The notes under the pieces were generated by a model. The model was not told where the DNA came from and ran no database searches. It was given only the letters and a program-made list of their open reading frames with translations. DNA of 64,000 nt, from positions 10,803,669 to 10,867,668 of the forward strand of contig NC_068344.1 in the NCBI RefSeq assembly GCF_014633365.1. The letters run 5' to 3'. The DNA comes from Diospyros lotus (Eukaryota; Streptophyta; Magnoliopsida; Ericales; Ebenaceae). Shown piece after piece: positions 21,586 through 31,538 of this stretch (position 1 is the first letter of the stretch; each line of letters begins with the position of its first letter). The translations under genes were made by a program, and so were the position numbers.

Positions 21586-22245
21586 ATGGAAGGTCAGTTA
21601 GTTCGTCGAATCAAAACCATATGTGTACTTTGTGGCTCTCAACTTGGGAGTGATATTTGTTACGCACTTGCAGCAAGCGAACTAGGCAAAAAATTAGGAG
21701 AGAAAAAAATTAATTTGGTATATGGAGGGGGAAGTCGTGGATTGAATGGTTATGTTTCACAAGCTGTACATCTTGGAAATTCATCTGTGGTAGGTGTAAT
21801 GCCATTCCCTTTAGCTGAACCACATATTTCTGGGATTACACGCGGTCAACTTATAGAAACGACTTCTATGTCTGAGCGTATGGCTTGTAAGATTTATCAG
21901 TCAGACGCCTTCATTGCTTTACCAGGAGGTTTTGGAACACTTGAAGAAATGTTTTGTATAATCTCCTGGGCCAAGAGTAATCTCCATACCAAACCAATTG
22001 GACTTTTAAATGTTAACCATTTTTTTGATGGGTTGCTCTCTTTTCTTGATCAGGCTGTGGATCAAAAGTTCATTTCTCTTTCAGCAAGAAAGATTCTCAT
22101 TTCCGCATCCACCATTGATGAGCTGCTAGAAAAATTACACACTTATGTTCCACAGCACGATCCTTATGAGCCTTGGATAGACTGGTCTAAGGCAATTAGT
22201 AACAAGCGCCAAAGGGGTCCGATTAATTTAGATTTATCACTGTGA
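21586..22245 (+). CDS. LOG-like: Cargo ORF 2: LONELY GUY cytokinin riboside 5'-monophosphate phosphoribohydrolase
   Basis: 219 residues, full length for the family, ATG in a strong context (AAACATGG). Seen: the N-terminal strand ICVLCGSQLG, the nucleotide-binding YGGGSRGLNGYVSQAV (46-61), the catalytic Arg region MSERMACK (Arg98), the signature PGGFGTLEE (113-121), and the family block KPIGLLNVNHFFDGLLSFLDQAV. Known LOG enzymes release the active free-base cytokinin from its nucleotide in the cytosol and are dimers. Oddities: the Lys that normally follows the catalytic Arg is Met99. The C-terminus has an extra acidic/aromatic and KRQR-containing tail. There are no introns, whereas plant LOG genes have several, so capture via cDNA is likely. 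It lies inside the retrotransposon between pol and the 3' LTR and follows cargo ORF 1 by 167 bp. Confidence 0.93.
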   Translation: MEGQLVRRIKTICVLCGSQLGSDICYALAASELGKKLGEKKINLVYGGGSRGLNGYVSQAVHLGNSSVVGVMPFPLAEPHISGITRGQLIETTSMSERMACKIYQSDAFIALPGGFGTLEEMFCIISWAKSNLHTKPIGLLNVNHFFDGLLSFLDQAVDQKFISLSARKILISASTIDELLEKLHTYVPQHDPYEPWIDWSKAISNKRQRGPINLDLSL

Positions 22246-22262
22246 GAAATGCTCTTTATTAA

Positions 22263-22307
22263 GATGGCTGAGTAAGGAGTACTTTTTGTACTCTTGAGAC
22301 GCATTTT
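22263..22307 (+). repeat. ORF1-derived fragment with hairpin, copy 1
   Basis: Begins GATGGCTGAGTAAGGAGT and ends CTCTTGAGACGCATTTT. Both ends match cargo ORF 1 (21215-21268), with the 20-odd bases between them replaced by a short ACTTTTTGTA spacer. GAGTAC-TTTTT-GTACTC forms a 6-bp stem with a 5-base loop. It lies 18 bases after the LOG stop codon. Confidence 0.75.
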
Positions 22308-22345
22308 AAGTATTGAACAACTTGCAGGATTTTTCTTGGTTGTGT

Positions 22346-22349
<4 letters not shown>

Positions 22350-22387
<38 letters not shown>
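22350..22387 (+). repeat. Poly(A) run downstream of LOG
   Basis: About 37 consecutive A's, 105 bases after the LOG stop codon. It could be the relic of a captured mRNA tail. The element has several other A-runs, so slippage is also possible. Confidence 0.5.
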
Positions 22388-22389
<2 letters not shown>

Positions 22390-22420
22390 GTGGAATGTTG
22401 TTAGGCAAAGTCTTTGATAA

Positions 22421-22465
22421 GATGGCTGAGTAAGGAGTACTTTTTGTACTCTTGAGACGCATTTT
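22421..22465 (+). repeat. ORF1-derived fragment with hairpin, copy 2
   Basis: Near-identical to 22263-22307, including the GAGTAC/GTACTC stem. The sequence after each copy is also related (TTGCAGGATTTTT versus TTGCATGGAATTTTT), so the duplicated unit is about 160 bp and contains the poly(A) run. Confidence 0.75.
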
Positions 22466-22625
22466 TTTATCTTATGACTTGCATGGAATTTTTATTTTGG
22501 TGTGAAAATATAAATATATATATATATGGTATGCTCATTTGTTGTTTAAGTTTTAGCAGTTCACAGCAAATCTATGGACTTGTGGAGTTACAGGTATTCC
22601 TAACAACCCTAGTTTATTACTGCAA

Positions 22626-22647
22626 TTCAAGTTGGGGGGTGTAAGGT
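22626..22647 (+). repeat. PPT-like motif, copy 2
   Basis: TTCAAGTTGGGGGGTGTAAG lies 380 bp after LOG. It is followed, as at copy 1, by about 100 bp ending in TTGTGTGAT-type text and an A-run. Confidence 0.7.
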
Positions 22648-23539
22648 CTAATTATGAATTATCTGGTTCATATTTAACTGTGAGTTTGCTATTGCTAGTT
22701 TGTAGTATTGTGTGATTTTGATTATCTTTATCTGCTCTTATTAAAAAAATAAAAAACAATAATAATAAAAAAAAAAATTATGTGTTTTAAATAATGCTAT
22801 TCCTAAAGCTTGAAGTTATGCACTGATAGCCGGTTAAGTTTGCAATACAAAACATGAATGCATTGATTTCTTATTTGAAAACGTATATGCATTAGAATAA
22901 GTAATTTGCATTCATCGGGGATTCAAAATTTAAAAATTAGTTATCGGTCATAAAGTCAAAGGTAACAGTAATTAGCTGATTAGTACACTGTATGATCTCT
23001 CAACAAAAGTGGAGACTATTACCCAAGTGAGTGTTTGAGCCTAATAACCGTTAATTCTGAGTGAAATAACACTTACTCTAAATATGCTTTATTGTTTATC
23101 TTATCTTTTCAATGGCTTCAAAACATCAATTCGCATTGAATGTCTAGTATGATAACGGATAAGTTTGACTGGTTTCAAACTCTGAATTAGATGACTGAGT
23201 ATCATCGTTTTGTAGAAGCATGATAAGGGGATCAATTTCTTTCATTTTGAGCTTATTAAACCTTTTTCTTTCTTTAAATTAACCTCCTTTGGTAGCCCTT
23301 TTGAGCCATTTGTAGTACAACTTTCTTCGCTACCTTCGTTTTACCCAAAACAATATGAATTTTGACCAACCTGGTGTGTTTTTGGGAATTAATCTGTCTA
23401 TCTATTTTCATATTTAAAGAGAAAGAAAAAGAGAAAAAGAAAAAAAAAAAAAAAAAAAAAAAAGAGAGAAAAAAAAAAGAAAGAAAAAAAAAAAGTGAAA
23501 AAAAATGGGGCAACTTCTCTTAGCTATTCAGCATAACTG

Positions 23540-23585
<46 letters not shown>

Positions 23586-24140
23586 GACACACACACTTTC
23601 CATAATTTACCTTTTCTTTGACAACCCGTATTAACTTCATAGCCCCATTACAACCCAGTCTGGTCCCATTTTATGCTATAAATCATGTGATCTCAGAATT
23701 CGAGTTTGGAGTAGGGAATCATGTTTAAATTCAGAAGTTACTCATCTAGAGCATTATTCCAATCATGAAGCTATATCAATTTCCTTGTTCTTTCATGAAA
23801 ATACGTTCCTTGTATTTGGGATGACACTGAGTTTTGAACTTGTTCTGCATTTACTCTTATAACGGTGCACCCCCTTGTGTGTACACCTGAGAAATCCTTT
23901 TTATTGGAGGGAAAATCCATAGTGAGATTTGAGTCAAAACTTCAAGAGAGTAAGTCTGTGTGTTGGTCATCCTAATTGCTATTCCTGAGATTGTATGATC
24001 TTTAACCAAAAATCTGATTTAGAATGCTAAATTATTTATTCAATTTTATGCATTTCGATTTCAAATTTGAAATTTTTACATTCATACAGTTATTAAAACT
24101 TGGCATGTGTATAGTCTGATTGCTAAGGGACTAGCAATGT
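22648..24140 (+). other. Noncoding 3' region of the Athila-type element
   Basis: About 1.5 kb without a supported ORF. It holds A/G-rich runs at 23420-23500 and an A-run of about 40 at 23542-23581. Long noncoding stretches before the 3' LTR are usual in Athila elements. Confidence 0.7.
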
Positions 24141-24155
24141 TTAAGTTGGGGGGTG
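24141..24155 (+). other. Polypurine tract of the Athila-type element
   Basis: TTAAGTTGGGGGGTG immediately precedes the first base of the 3' LTR, the position required for plus-strand priming. Confidence 0.85.
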
Positions 24156-26241
24156 TGATTAGTGGTTAATTTTATAAAAATTTTGTTATAATTATACCCT
24201 TCTTTTGATCTTAAAAATAGTTTAAATTAGATATTAATATATATTTTATGGTTATATGCAAGTTTAAATTGAAAAATGAATGAAATGAAATTTTAAAGTA
24301 AAATTTAATAATAATAATAATAATATATAAAATTATATATAATACATATACATCATTATATGCATTCATGTAATATATATAATATAATATAATATATATA
24401 TATATATGTGCCATGTCTAATACATATATATAATATATAATTTATTAATAATATTAAATTATTTTTATTTTTTTAGGCATGAAGAATTAAAGCCCATGAA
24501 GACTTAAAGTCCATGAAGAATTCAAGTCCATGAAGAAATCAAACCCATGGAGAAATCAAGCCCATGAAGAATTCAAGTCCATGAAGAAATCAAGCACATG
24601 AAAAATTAAAGTCCATGAAGAATTTAAGCCCATGAAGAATTAAGGCCCAATTTGAGCAACCCATGGAAGATATTATTTGGAGAAGGCCCAAGGATTATTT
24701 TTAATCCTAATGAAGATTAAAAATCAATTTATAGAAATCTATTTTTATTTTTTATGTGAGAGCTTTATTAGGTGTGTTTTTTTAGCTAAAATCCACTTAA
24801 CTATTAGGTGGATATTATAGCTAAAATCCATTTAACTTTATGAATGCTTTATTAGGTATGTATTTTAGCTAAAATCCATTTAATATTAGGTGTGTATTAT
24901 AGCTAAAATCCATTTAACTTTAAGTGTGTGAGTGCCCATTAGATATAATTATGTCTAGTTGAATAATTGAAATTGTGTGGTTTGTATTGCATCTTGTGGC
25001 CTATAAATAGATCACTTGATTGCATTTGTAAGTGTGATTATTATTCTTGAATCAAAGTTTAGTTATTTCCTTAGAATTCTCTCTTTGAGAATTGCTTTTG
25101 TTCTCTCTCATTTTCTTTAGTATTTTCTCTTGTGATCTTACTTTCTTCCTTTCTTCCTTTCTTCCTTTCTTCTTTTAAATTCTTATGTCATTTATTATTA
25201 CTTTATTATTCACCGCCTAAATGGACGGTTAGTTTATGCCTTTAAATTCTTGCAATTTTAATTCTTGTATTTTAATTGTTCACCGCCTAAATGGACGGTT
25301 AGTTTCTTGCCTTTAAATTCTTGCAATTTTAATTCTTGTATTTTAATTATCTACCGCCTAAATGGCCGGTTAGTTTCTTCTATTTTAATTCCTGTCATTT
25401 AAATTCTGTTATTTAAATTATGTCATTTAAATTGTTGTCAATTAATTTAATAGAGATGAGTAGCTAAATCTAATCTTGGGTTAAGGCAAGGACAGTGTCT
25501 AACGCCAATGATTCCCAAAGAAAGCTACGCTTTAAATGAGTAACATTGGTTTAAACTTCAATATGAGTGTGTTTTGATTATTGAAAAATCACTAGGTTTG
25601 GATTGGAGCGTAAGCCTAAGAGCTTTCATGTCACGCATGAGAGTTACTAGAACTGGAAACGCTATCATACCCAAACCCGGATGATTAATTTAGTTGTTTT
25701 GTGTATTAATTGTAATTGAATTTATGGTAGTTTCTTAAATTAGAATCCCGCATATCATGTATGGGGATTGCTTAAACTAGAGCTATCATTATCTTTAATT
25801 GCATTTAATAACAAATCCTCATATCTGAAATTAAATTAATGTTGCTAATCTTTTATGCTAATATTTGGGAATCAACGGGTTGGCACTGAAATTGTCTTAA
25901 CTCAAGTACTTTCCAATTTCATATTCTCACGTTTAGTATTTATTTCAACTTCTGTCTTGCTTTATTTTCTAGTATTTGTTATCTAAAAAAATCATAAAAA
26001 AATCATGTTATCAATCCATCTAAATGCGTGTGCGTGTGTGTGACATTCTTTTTTTCTTTTGCCATAAATAAATCTCTCAGTGGACGACCTGGACTTATCC
26101 AGAAAGTATAAATTTAAATTTGAACTACAACTGCACTCGTACACTGACGAGTATAAACCTCTCGCCTAAATAAATAAATAAAATATAAAATTTTTATTGT
26201 GTTTTGTTTTGTGTTTTAATTGCAGGGTGAGAGTGCAGCCA
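24156..26241 (+). repeat. 3' LTR of Athila-type element
   Basis: 2086 bp, TGATTAGTGG to GTGCAGCCA. By eye it equals the 5' LTR except for an (AT)n run that is two bases shorter. It is followed by the target duplication CTTAT (26242-26246). Confidence 0.95.
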
Positions 26242-26447
26242 CTTATCACCTCATTGATTGATTTAAACCTTAGACACTCACATTTCATACAAAGACACTT
26301 TAACTTTCCTTCTAATCTTATGAAACTTTCTTAAGTAGATGCAAATTGAATAAACTCATCGACACCCTCATAAAATTCTCTAGTAATTCTGATTCTTTTT
26401 GGGTTACACCTATTATCAATCCACTTACGATGCGACGGAATTTCCAT

Positions 26448-28112
26448 ATTAAATTCAATAATATGTATGACGAAAAAAACTACCCTAAAAATTTATGAAA
26501 CCATTTTCTAGTACTACAGACCAACGTAATTTTTAATTGTACTTTCAGACATATACTACTTTAAATTTTTTACCAAGTAACAAAAGTTTTAACCAAATAA
26601 TAACATTATATTTGTAGTGATAATTTTTAAATTGTATTAAATAAATAACTAACCCGACAATAATATTATCAACACTGTTATATTTAAACATATTATTTAT
26701 TGTTAAACTAATTATTTTTACAACTAAACTAGACCACAAATTTTTATTTATTTCAATTATGTATTATTATATAATTTTGTTAAGACTTATCTTCATTAAA
26801 TCTAGAGTTAAACCCTGATTAAATCTTGAACTCCACCCATTCATTATTAAAAAAATAGAAAACATATATTTAATATTTTTAATTGTTAATGTATAATTAA
26901 TAAAATTAAAAAATTAAGTTCTTTTAATTTCTAATAAGAGATTTAACAAAAAAAATAAGTTAAAAAATTAAAAATTATTCTTAACAAAAAAAATTAATAC
27001 AGAAGTTTTTATTTTGTGAATATTTACTTTAATTAAATTTAAAGTCCAAATAAATTAAAACCCCTATTGTGATTATTAATTTAAAACTCCCATTGTGATT
27101 ATTATTAATTTAATTTTAATTATATACCTTCAATAATTTTGATTAAAATTTATTTTAATTAAATTTCAAATAAAAAAATCTCATTTGTGCAAAACGCTCC
27201 CCATCCCACCACCTACTGTGGAACCCCCCATTTATTATCTAATTTTAATTTTTTTAATTAAAATTAAAATTTAAACCCCCCACCACCCTCCCACTGTAAC
27301 CCCACAACAAGCCCCCCACCCCAAAACGGCCGCCCCCTCCCCCTCTTAATTTTGTTTTTATTTTTTATAATTAAAATTAAATAAAAATTTATGTGAACTG
27401 CCATCCCACTGAACAAACAAAACTTTTATTAAGATTTATTGTTTTGAATTTAATTTTTTTATTTAAATCAAATAATACATAATAATAATTTATACATAAT
27501 ATATAATAATAATATATAACAATATAAACATAAAATAAAAAATAATAAACATGCAATAAATTTAAATAGCAACAAATCAAACACACCATTAAATTTGTTG
27601 CTATTTAAATTTACCACATTACATAATAATCTTAATGAATTATACCACATTACATAATATATTTTCTATGTCAAAATAAAATATAAATTAATTATGTACT
27701 ACGATTTATGAATTTAAGAAAAATACTCATTTTGTTAATCATCAAAAATTAAATATGACAAGTTGGCTCAACATTGGATGTCTAGGAGGAAGGGGAAAAT
27801 ATTAACAAGCGTCCCGAGTCGGGATTTATGATGCTGAATAAGACCGAAACAGAGATTATTTTTGGTATAGCTAAAATACAGCTAAAAATACCGAATGGTT
27901 GTAAGGGGCATCCGGGAAGTCAGAGAAACCCGAAGGGTGGCTCGATTTTATGAATAAGTAAACCCTAAAGTATTTTTAGACTGAATAAATGTCCCATGCT
28001 GGCGCAGGGACAATATTGATTTTATCGAGTAAAAGGTAATTATTAATTTTTGGAGAAATTGAGATTTTAATGGCTTGATGGTAATTAAAATTAAGGTCTT
28101 GGAGGATTCAAG
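26448..28112. other. AT-rich stretch, no gene seen
   Basis: It lies upstream of the TNP2 start codon in transposase sense, so part may be the 5' region of the CACTA element. I could not find its CACTA terminus. A C-rich patch at 27190-27350 stands out in otherwise AT-rich DNA. Confidence 0.4.
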
Positions 28113-29350
28113 TGTAATACCCGAGATCTTTAAGTTTAAAAGACTATGAAATTCCTAAGACAAAAGTACAGTTTCGGAGCTAGTGGCAAAATCATAATTT
28201 TGAGCTAGGTAAAAGTGCAGTTTTTGAAAATTTTGGGGCGCAAGTGTAATTTACTAAAATTCTAGGGTATTAGAGTAATAAATTCATTCTCCAAGGTCAT
28301 AAAAGAAATTTTAGGATGGCCTGAGGACCAAGTTGCAAAGGCCAAAGTGTAATTACCCAAAAAATTTGGGGCTAAAGTGTAAATTATCAAAAGACTTGGG
28401 AATTGGTGGAGGGACCTAAATATTATGGATTTCAAAGATTTATTCAATATAGCTCTAGATTCCAAATAATGTTTCAATTTAACTTTGGATTCCAAATTCT
28501 ATTTAAATCCAATTAAGGGACACATGGCATCAACTTATTGGTCACACATGGAAGGCAATGATGAGGCCTCGTGATGACAAAACAAGTGGCACAATTTGAT
28601 TGGTTACACATGGGAGTCATGATTGTGGATTTCAAATATCATTTCATTTCAGTTATGGATTTCAAAACATATTCAAATAAATTTTGGATCACTTTTGAAG
28701 TCCAAGCCTTATCTTTAGGACACTTGGCAAATGATGATTGAATTCACATGGAAGGTAATTATGATTCATAATTAGGGTGCTTGGGTGGCAAGACACATGG
28801 TGCAATTTGATTAGCCAAAGAAAAGTCATGATGAAATCCCATAACTATGGGACACGTGACAAAGAATTATTGGCCACTTGGAGATAAGAATGAAGGCTCA
28901 TAATGACCCCCCGAGGTGGCGAAGTGTGATTGACCGAACGTGTTTATAAAATGAGACTTTGGGTTGTAAAATTGAACGTTCAAGAATTCAAGAGAAACTT
29001 TAGACAAATTTTGGGGGAATTGAGTGAGAAGAAAGTGAGGAATGTGTTCTCAAAAGAGAGGGAAGATTCTACAAAAAGAAGAAACGGGTTTGGTTGAGAA
29101 ACCAGGGAAAAACAAGTCGCCAAAGGGAAAATTGAAGCTGCTGAAGTTCAAGCCAAAACAGTCAAGAAAACAATGAAGTAAGTCCGATCTAACTTGATAT
29201 TCCTGTAGAGGGATGAAAGAGGAGCATGTAGAAAAAAAAAGGGTCAAATCAGAGTTAAAACGAGAGAAATATAGTCAAAATACAAAAATTGCGCAAAATT
29301 GTGCATTTTATAAGGACGGCGCGTGAGACACTCTTTTTCCATGAGATTTT
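28113..29350 (+). mobile_element. LTR fragment, TGTAATACCCGAG start
   Basis: Begins TGTAATACCCGAGATC, like other TGTAA...-type plant LTRs here. A TATA-like TTTATAAAAT near 28944 is followed by a leader-like AAGAATTCAAGAGAAAC stretch. The right end and a target duplication were not found, so 29350 is approximate. Confidence 0.45.
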
Positions 29351-29412
29351 CCAAGATGTAGTGGTCTAGTATAAATAGAAAATTCATTTTATACTAAAAA
29401 AATAATAAAATA

Positions 29413-29655
29413 ATAGTGTGTTCGATTGTATTTAGTTGGAAGAGGAAAATATTTTCCATCTTTCATGGAAAACAAAAACCACTACCTCCTTAGAATCAAT
29501 TTTTCATAGAAAATAGGTCAAAACATACTTTAAAGGGTTGTACATGGAGTTCAATTTCATAAAAAATATAGTGTATCAAACACCAAAAATAGAATTCAAT
29601 TTCTTATATGTGATATTTTTCATAAAAATTATATACTATCAAACACAACCTAACA
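29413..29655. mobile_element. Candidate MITE
   Basis: Left end AGTGTGTTCGATTGTA and right end TATCAAACACAACC are imperfect inverted repeats around 240 bp of AT-rich DNA, next to TAA on both sides. Weak: the termini match imperfectly. Confidence 0.35.
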
Positions 29656-30707
29656 GATCAAATCAAGTCTTTTCTTCACTTTTATTTTTCTCTCTTCTTC
29701 TTTCATTTTCTGTTTTAGTTTCCAAACAACATTTACAAAAGTGCTTATATAAAAAAATATTATGTATATACAGAGATTATCATCTTAATAATGTCTTAAT
29801 ATAATACTATTGGTATATTGTTTGCTTGTGAGTCATTGATTGAACATATATATATATATATATATGAATATTGACTGAATTAAAGTATTTCTATCTCACG
29901 GTAGACATGTGACTTCCTTTAAAAAAAATGAATCCTGGCATATGGACGGCCAGCTTTGGGTGGACAGCAGTCCACGATTCCTTTAGCTATTATTATATAT
30001 GACTGTATGTATGAGTGTTGTGTGGGGCCAGTGCCCACTGTTTTTTGACGATCTGCAGCTGCCATGTGCATTTGTCTCGTTAGCTTTAACATATTCATGG
30101 GTGCAAAAGGTGAAATCCCTTACTTCTTTTCACATTACTTCATATACGTGGGTCCCTCACTTCTTTTCACATTACTTCATATATGTGGGAGAGATTAATC
30201 ATAATATGTAATGACCCTAAGGTAGGAGGTACAATGCATAATGCCCACAAAGAGCCACCTCTATAAGAACATGAAACTCCCACACTACGATTGCCATGAC
30301 TCGAACCTACATCCTTGAATGCAATCTTCTACCCTATAAATCATCCGTGATACGCCCGTAGGGGCGCAATCTTCAACTCTTGAAGGAGAGTTTGGATTGA
30401 GGATAACAGATGAGTGTAATAATTATGGAGTAATATATTATTTTTAATTATATTTGGATCATTGGTGTAATAATTAATATTATACTCTTAAATTGGATTC
30501 AGTATGAGTATAATAATTTATTCATATAATTTATTTATATTTTGTTTCAGAATAACAATTAATTCGTATAAAATATTTATTCATTAATTTTTTAAAATAA
30601 AAAAATTATTATTTATTATAAATTAATTTTAATTTAAAATAATATTTTGATAAAATAAATCTTTTACTTTAATTAAATAAACTATTATTTTATAATGATT
30701 ATTATAT
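29656..30707. other. No gene seen
   Basis: AT-rich intergenic DNA with an (AT)n run near 29850. 30220-30360 contains a TGTAATGACCC-like start that may be another small LTR remnant. Confidence 0.35.
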
Positions 30708-31538
30708 TGTTTTTCCTAGTGTGTGAGTATAAGTATGTGTGGGTGGTTGTCCCATATTGGTTGTGTAAAGAGGTGAGAGTGGGTATTTATACTCTTTCCT
30801 CACATTTGAGTTTGGGCCATAAGGGGCACCTAGATTTTGTAAGCAGGCGAACCCCTTGGCCCTCACGCATCGTCGTCGTCGTCCGTCCAGTCGAACGGTT
30901 AGGTCATATAAGATATATTTTTATATAAAGAAAATTAAAATATATATATTTTCTTTTATTTTTTGCTTCTTCTAGAAGCGACTGGTTCGTCTTCTCCAAG
31001 CGACGGGCATTGAAGCCATAGTTCAATGCGAGCTTCAATTCGGAGCCTCTTCGGTGTCTCGACCCAACCTATAAAGGCTGGTTGCACCTCGCTCTTGGAG
31101 CATCGAACCCCAGAGTGTTCTCTTCTTCCCGAAGTTCATATTCGCATAGAAAGCAAGTCCTTCGAGTTTTGCTAGATTCGACCGGTCGAGGTCGTCGTCC
31201 GTTCGGAGTAGATCGTTGTATCCCGTTGGCAGTCGCCGGAACCTGCTAGTGATCGGAGCAGGGCGTTACTGTCTTCAAGTCAGCGCCTTCTGCGTGCCTC
31301 AATCTTCCTACTTTCTCATTGTGGTTGTTGGTCGTCCATAACAGGGTTTGCGTCTCTGTTCTCCCATACTTGCTGCCATTGCTTGTGAGATATATTGTTG
31401 TTGGATATTTACATTTGCTGCTGTGGATATTTGCTGATTTTGCGACAATCTGATTGAGGTTGCTTCACTTCTTGTTATTAAGTAATTTGGGGATATTGAT
31501 TGAGTAACTTACTACTCTATTGGGTTGTTGTTCCAACA
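30708..31538 (+). mobile_element. Probable copia-type LTR remnant
   Basis: It contains CCCATATTGGTTGTGTAAAG, a TATA-like TATTTATACTC, GGGCCATAAGGGGCACCTAG and CATCGTCGTCGTCGTCCGT. This arrangement recurs in plant Ty1/copia LTRs. It ends TTGTTCCAACA. The flanks TATAT and TATTA do not match well, so the limits are uncertain. Confidence 0.45.

Larger units (their letters stand above)
12285..26241 (+). mobile_element. Near-intact Athila-type LTR retrotransposon carrying two extra genes
   Basis: 13,957 bp, with 5' LTR 12285-14372, PBS 14378-14395, gag-pol 14505-20012, two extra ORFs (20873-21418 and 21586-22245), a long noncoding 3' region, a PPT ending at 24155 and 3' LTR 24156-26241. The target duplication CTTAT is exact (12280-12284 and 26242-26246). 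The LTRs differ visibly only by one AT unit in a dinucleotide run, so the insertion is very recent. The DLGAS protease, FMDD reverse transcriptase, tRNA-Asp-type PBS and long post-pol region are typical of Athila. The cargo genes are not. Confidence 0.95.
8467..26447 (-). pseudogene. CACTA (En/Spm) TNP2 transposase, decayed and split by two LTR insertions
   Basis: Three minus-strand pieces join into one TNP2-type transposase. The N-terminal transposase-associated domain starts at an ATG at 26447-26445 and runs to 26247 (MEIPSHRKWIDNR, CLCMKCECLRFKSI). It continues across the Athila insertion at 12279-11461 (VCKHGF, WTHHGEEVPV, then a region ending KAWKHFD...NFFTDPR). It continues across the solo LTR at 9319-8467 (VRLGLCADGFIPYG, then DVFLQPLIDELK, GWMTYGRLACPYC, MHIEKNIFDNI). 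The two target duplications fall inside the reading frame. Stops and a frameshift near the A9 run at 9149-9157 inactivate it. The C-terminal part is lost at 8467. TNP2 cuts at CACTA ends in the nucleus. Confidence 0.85.
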
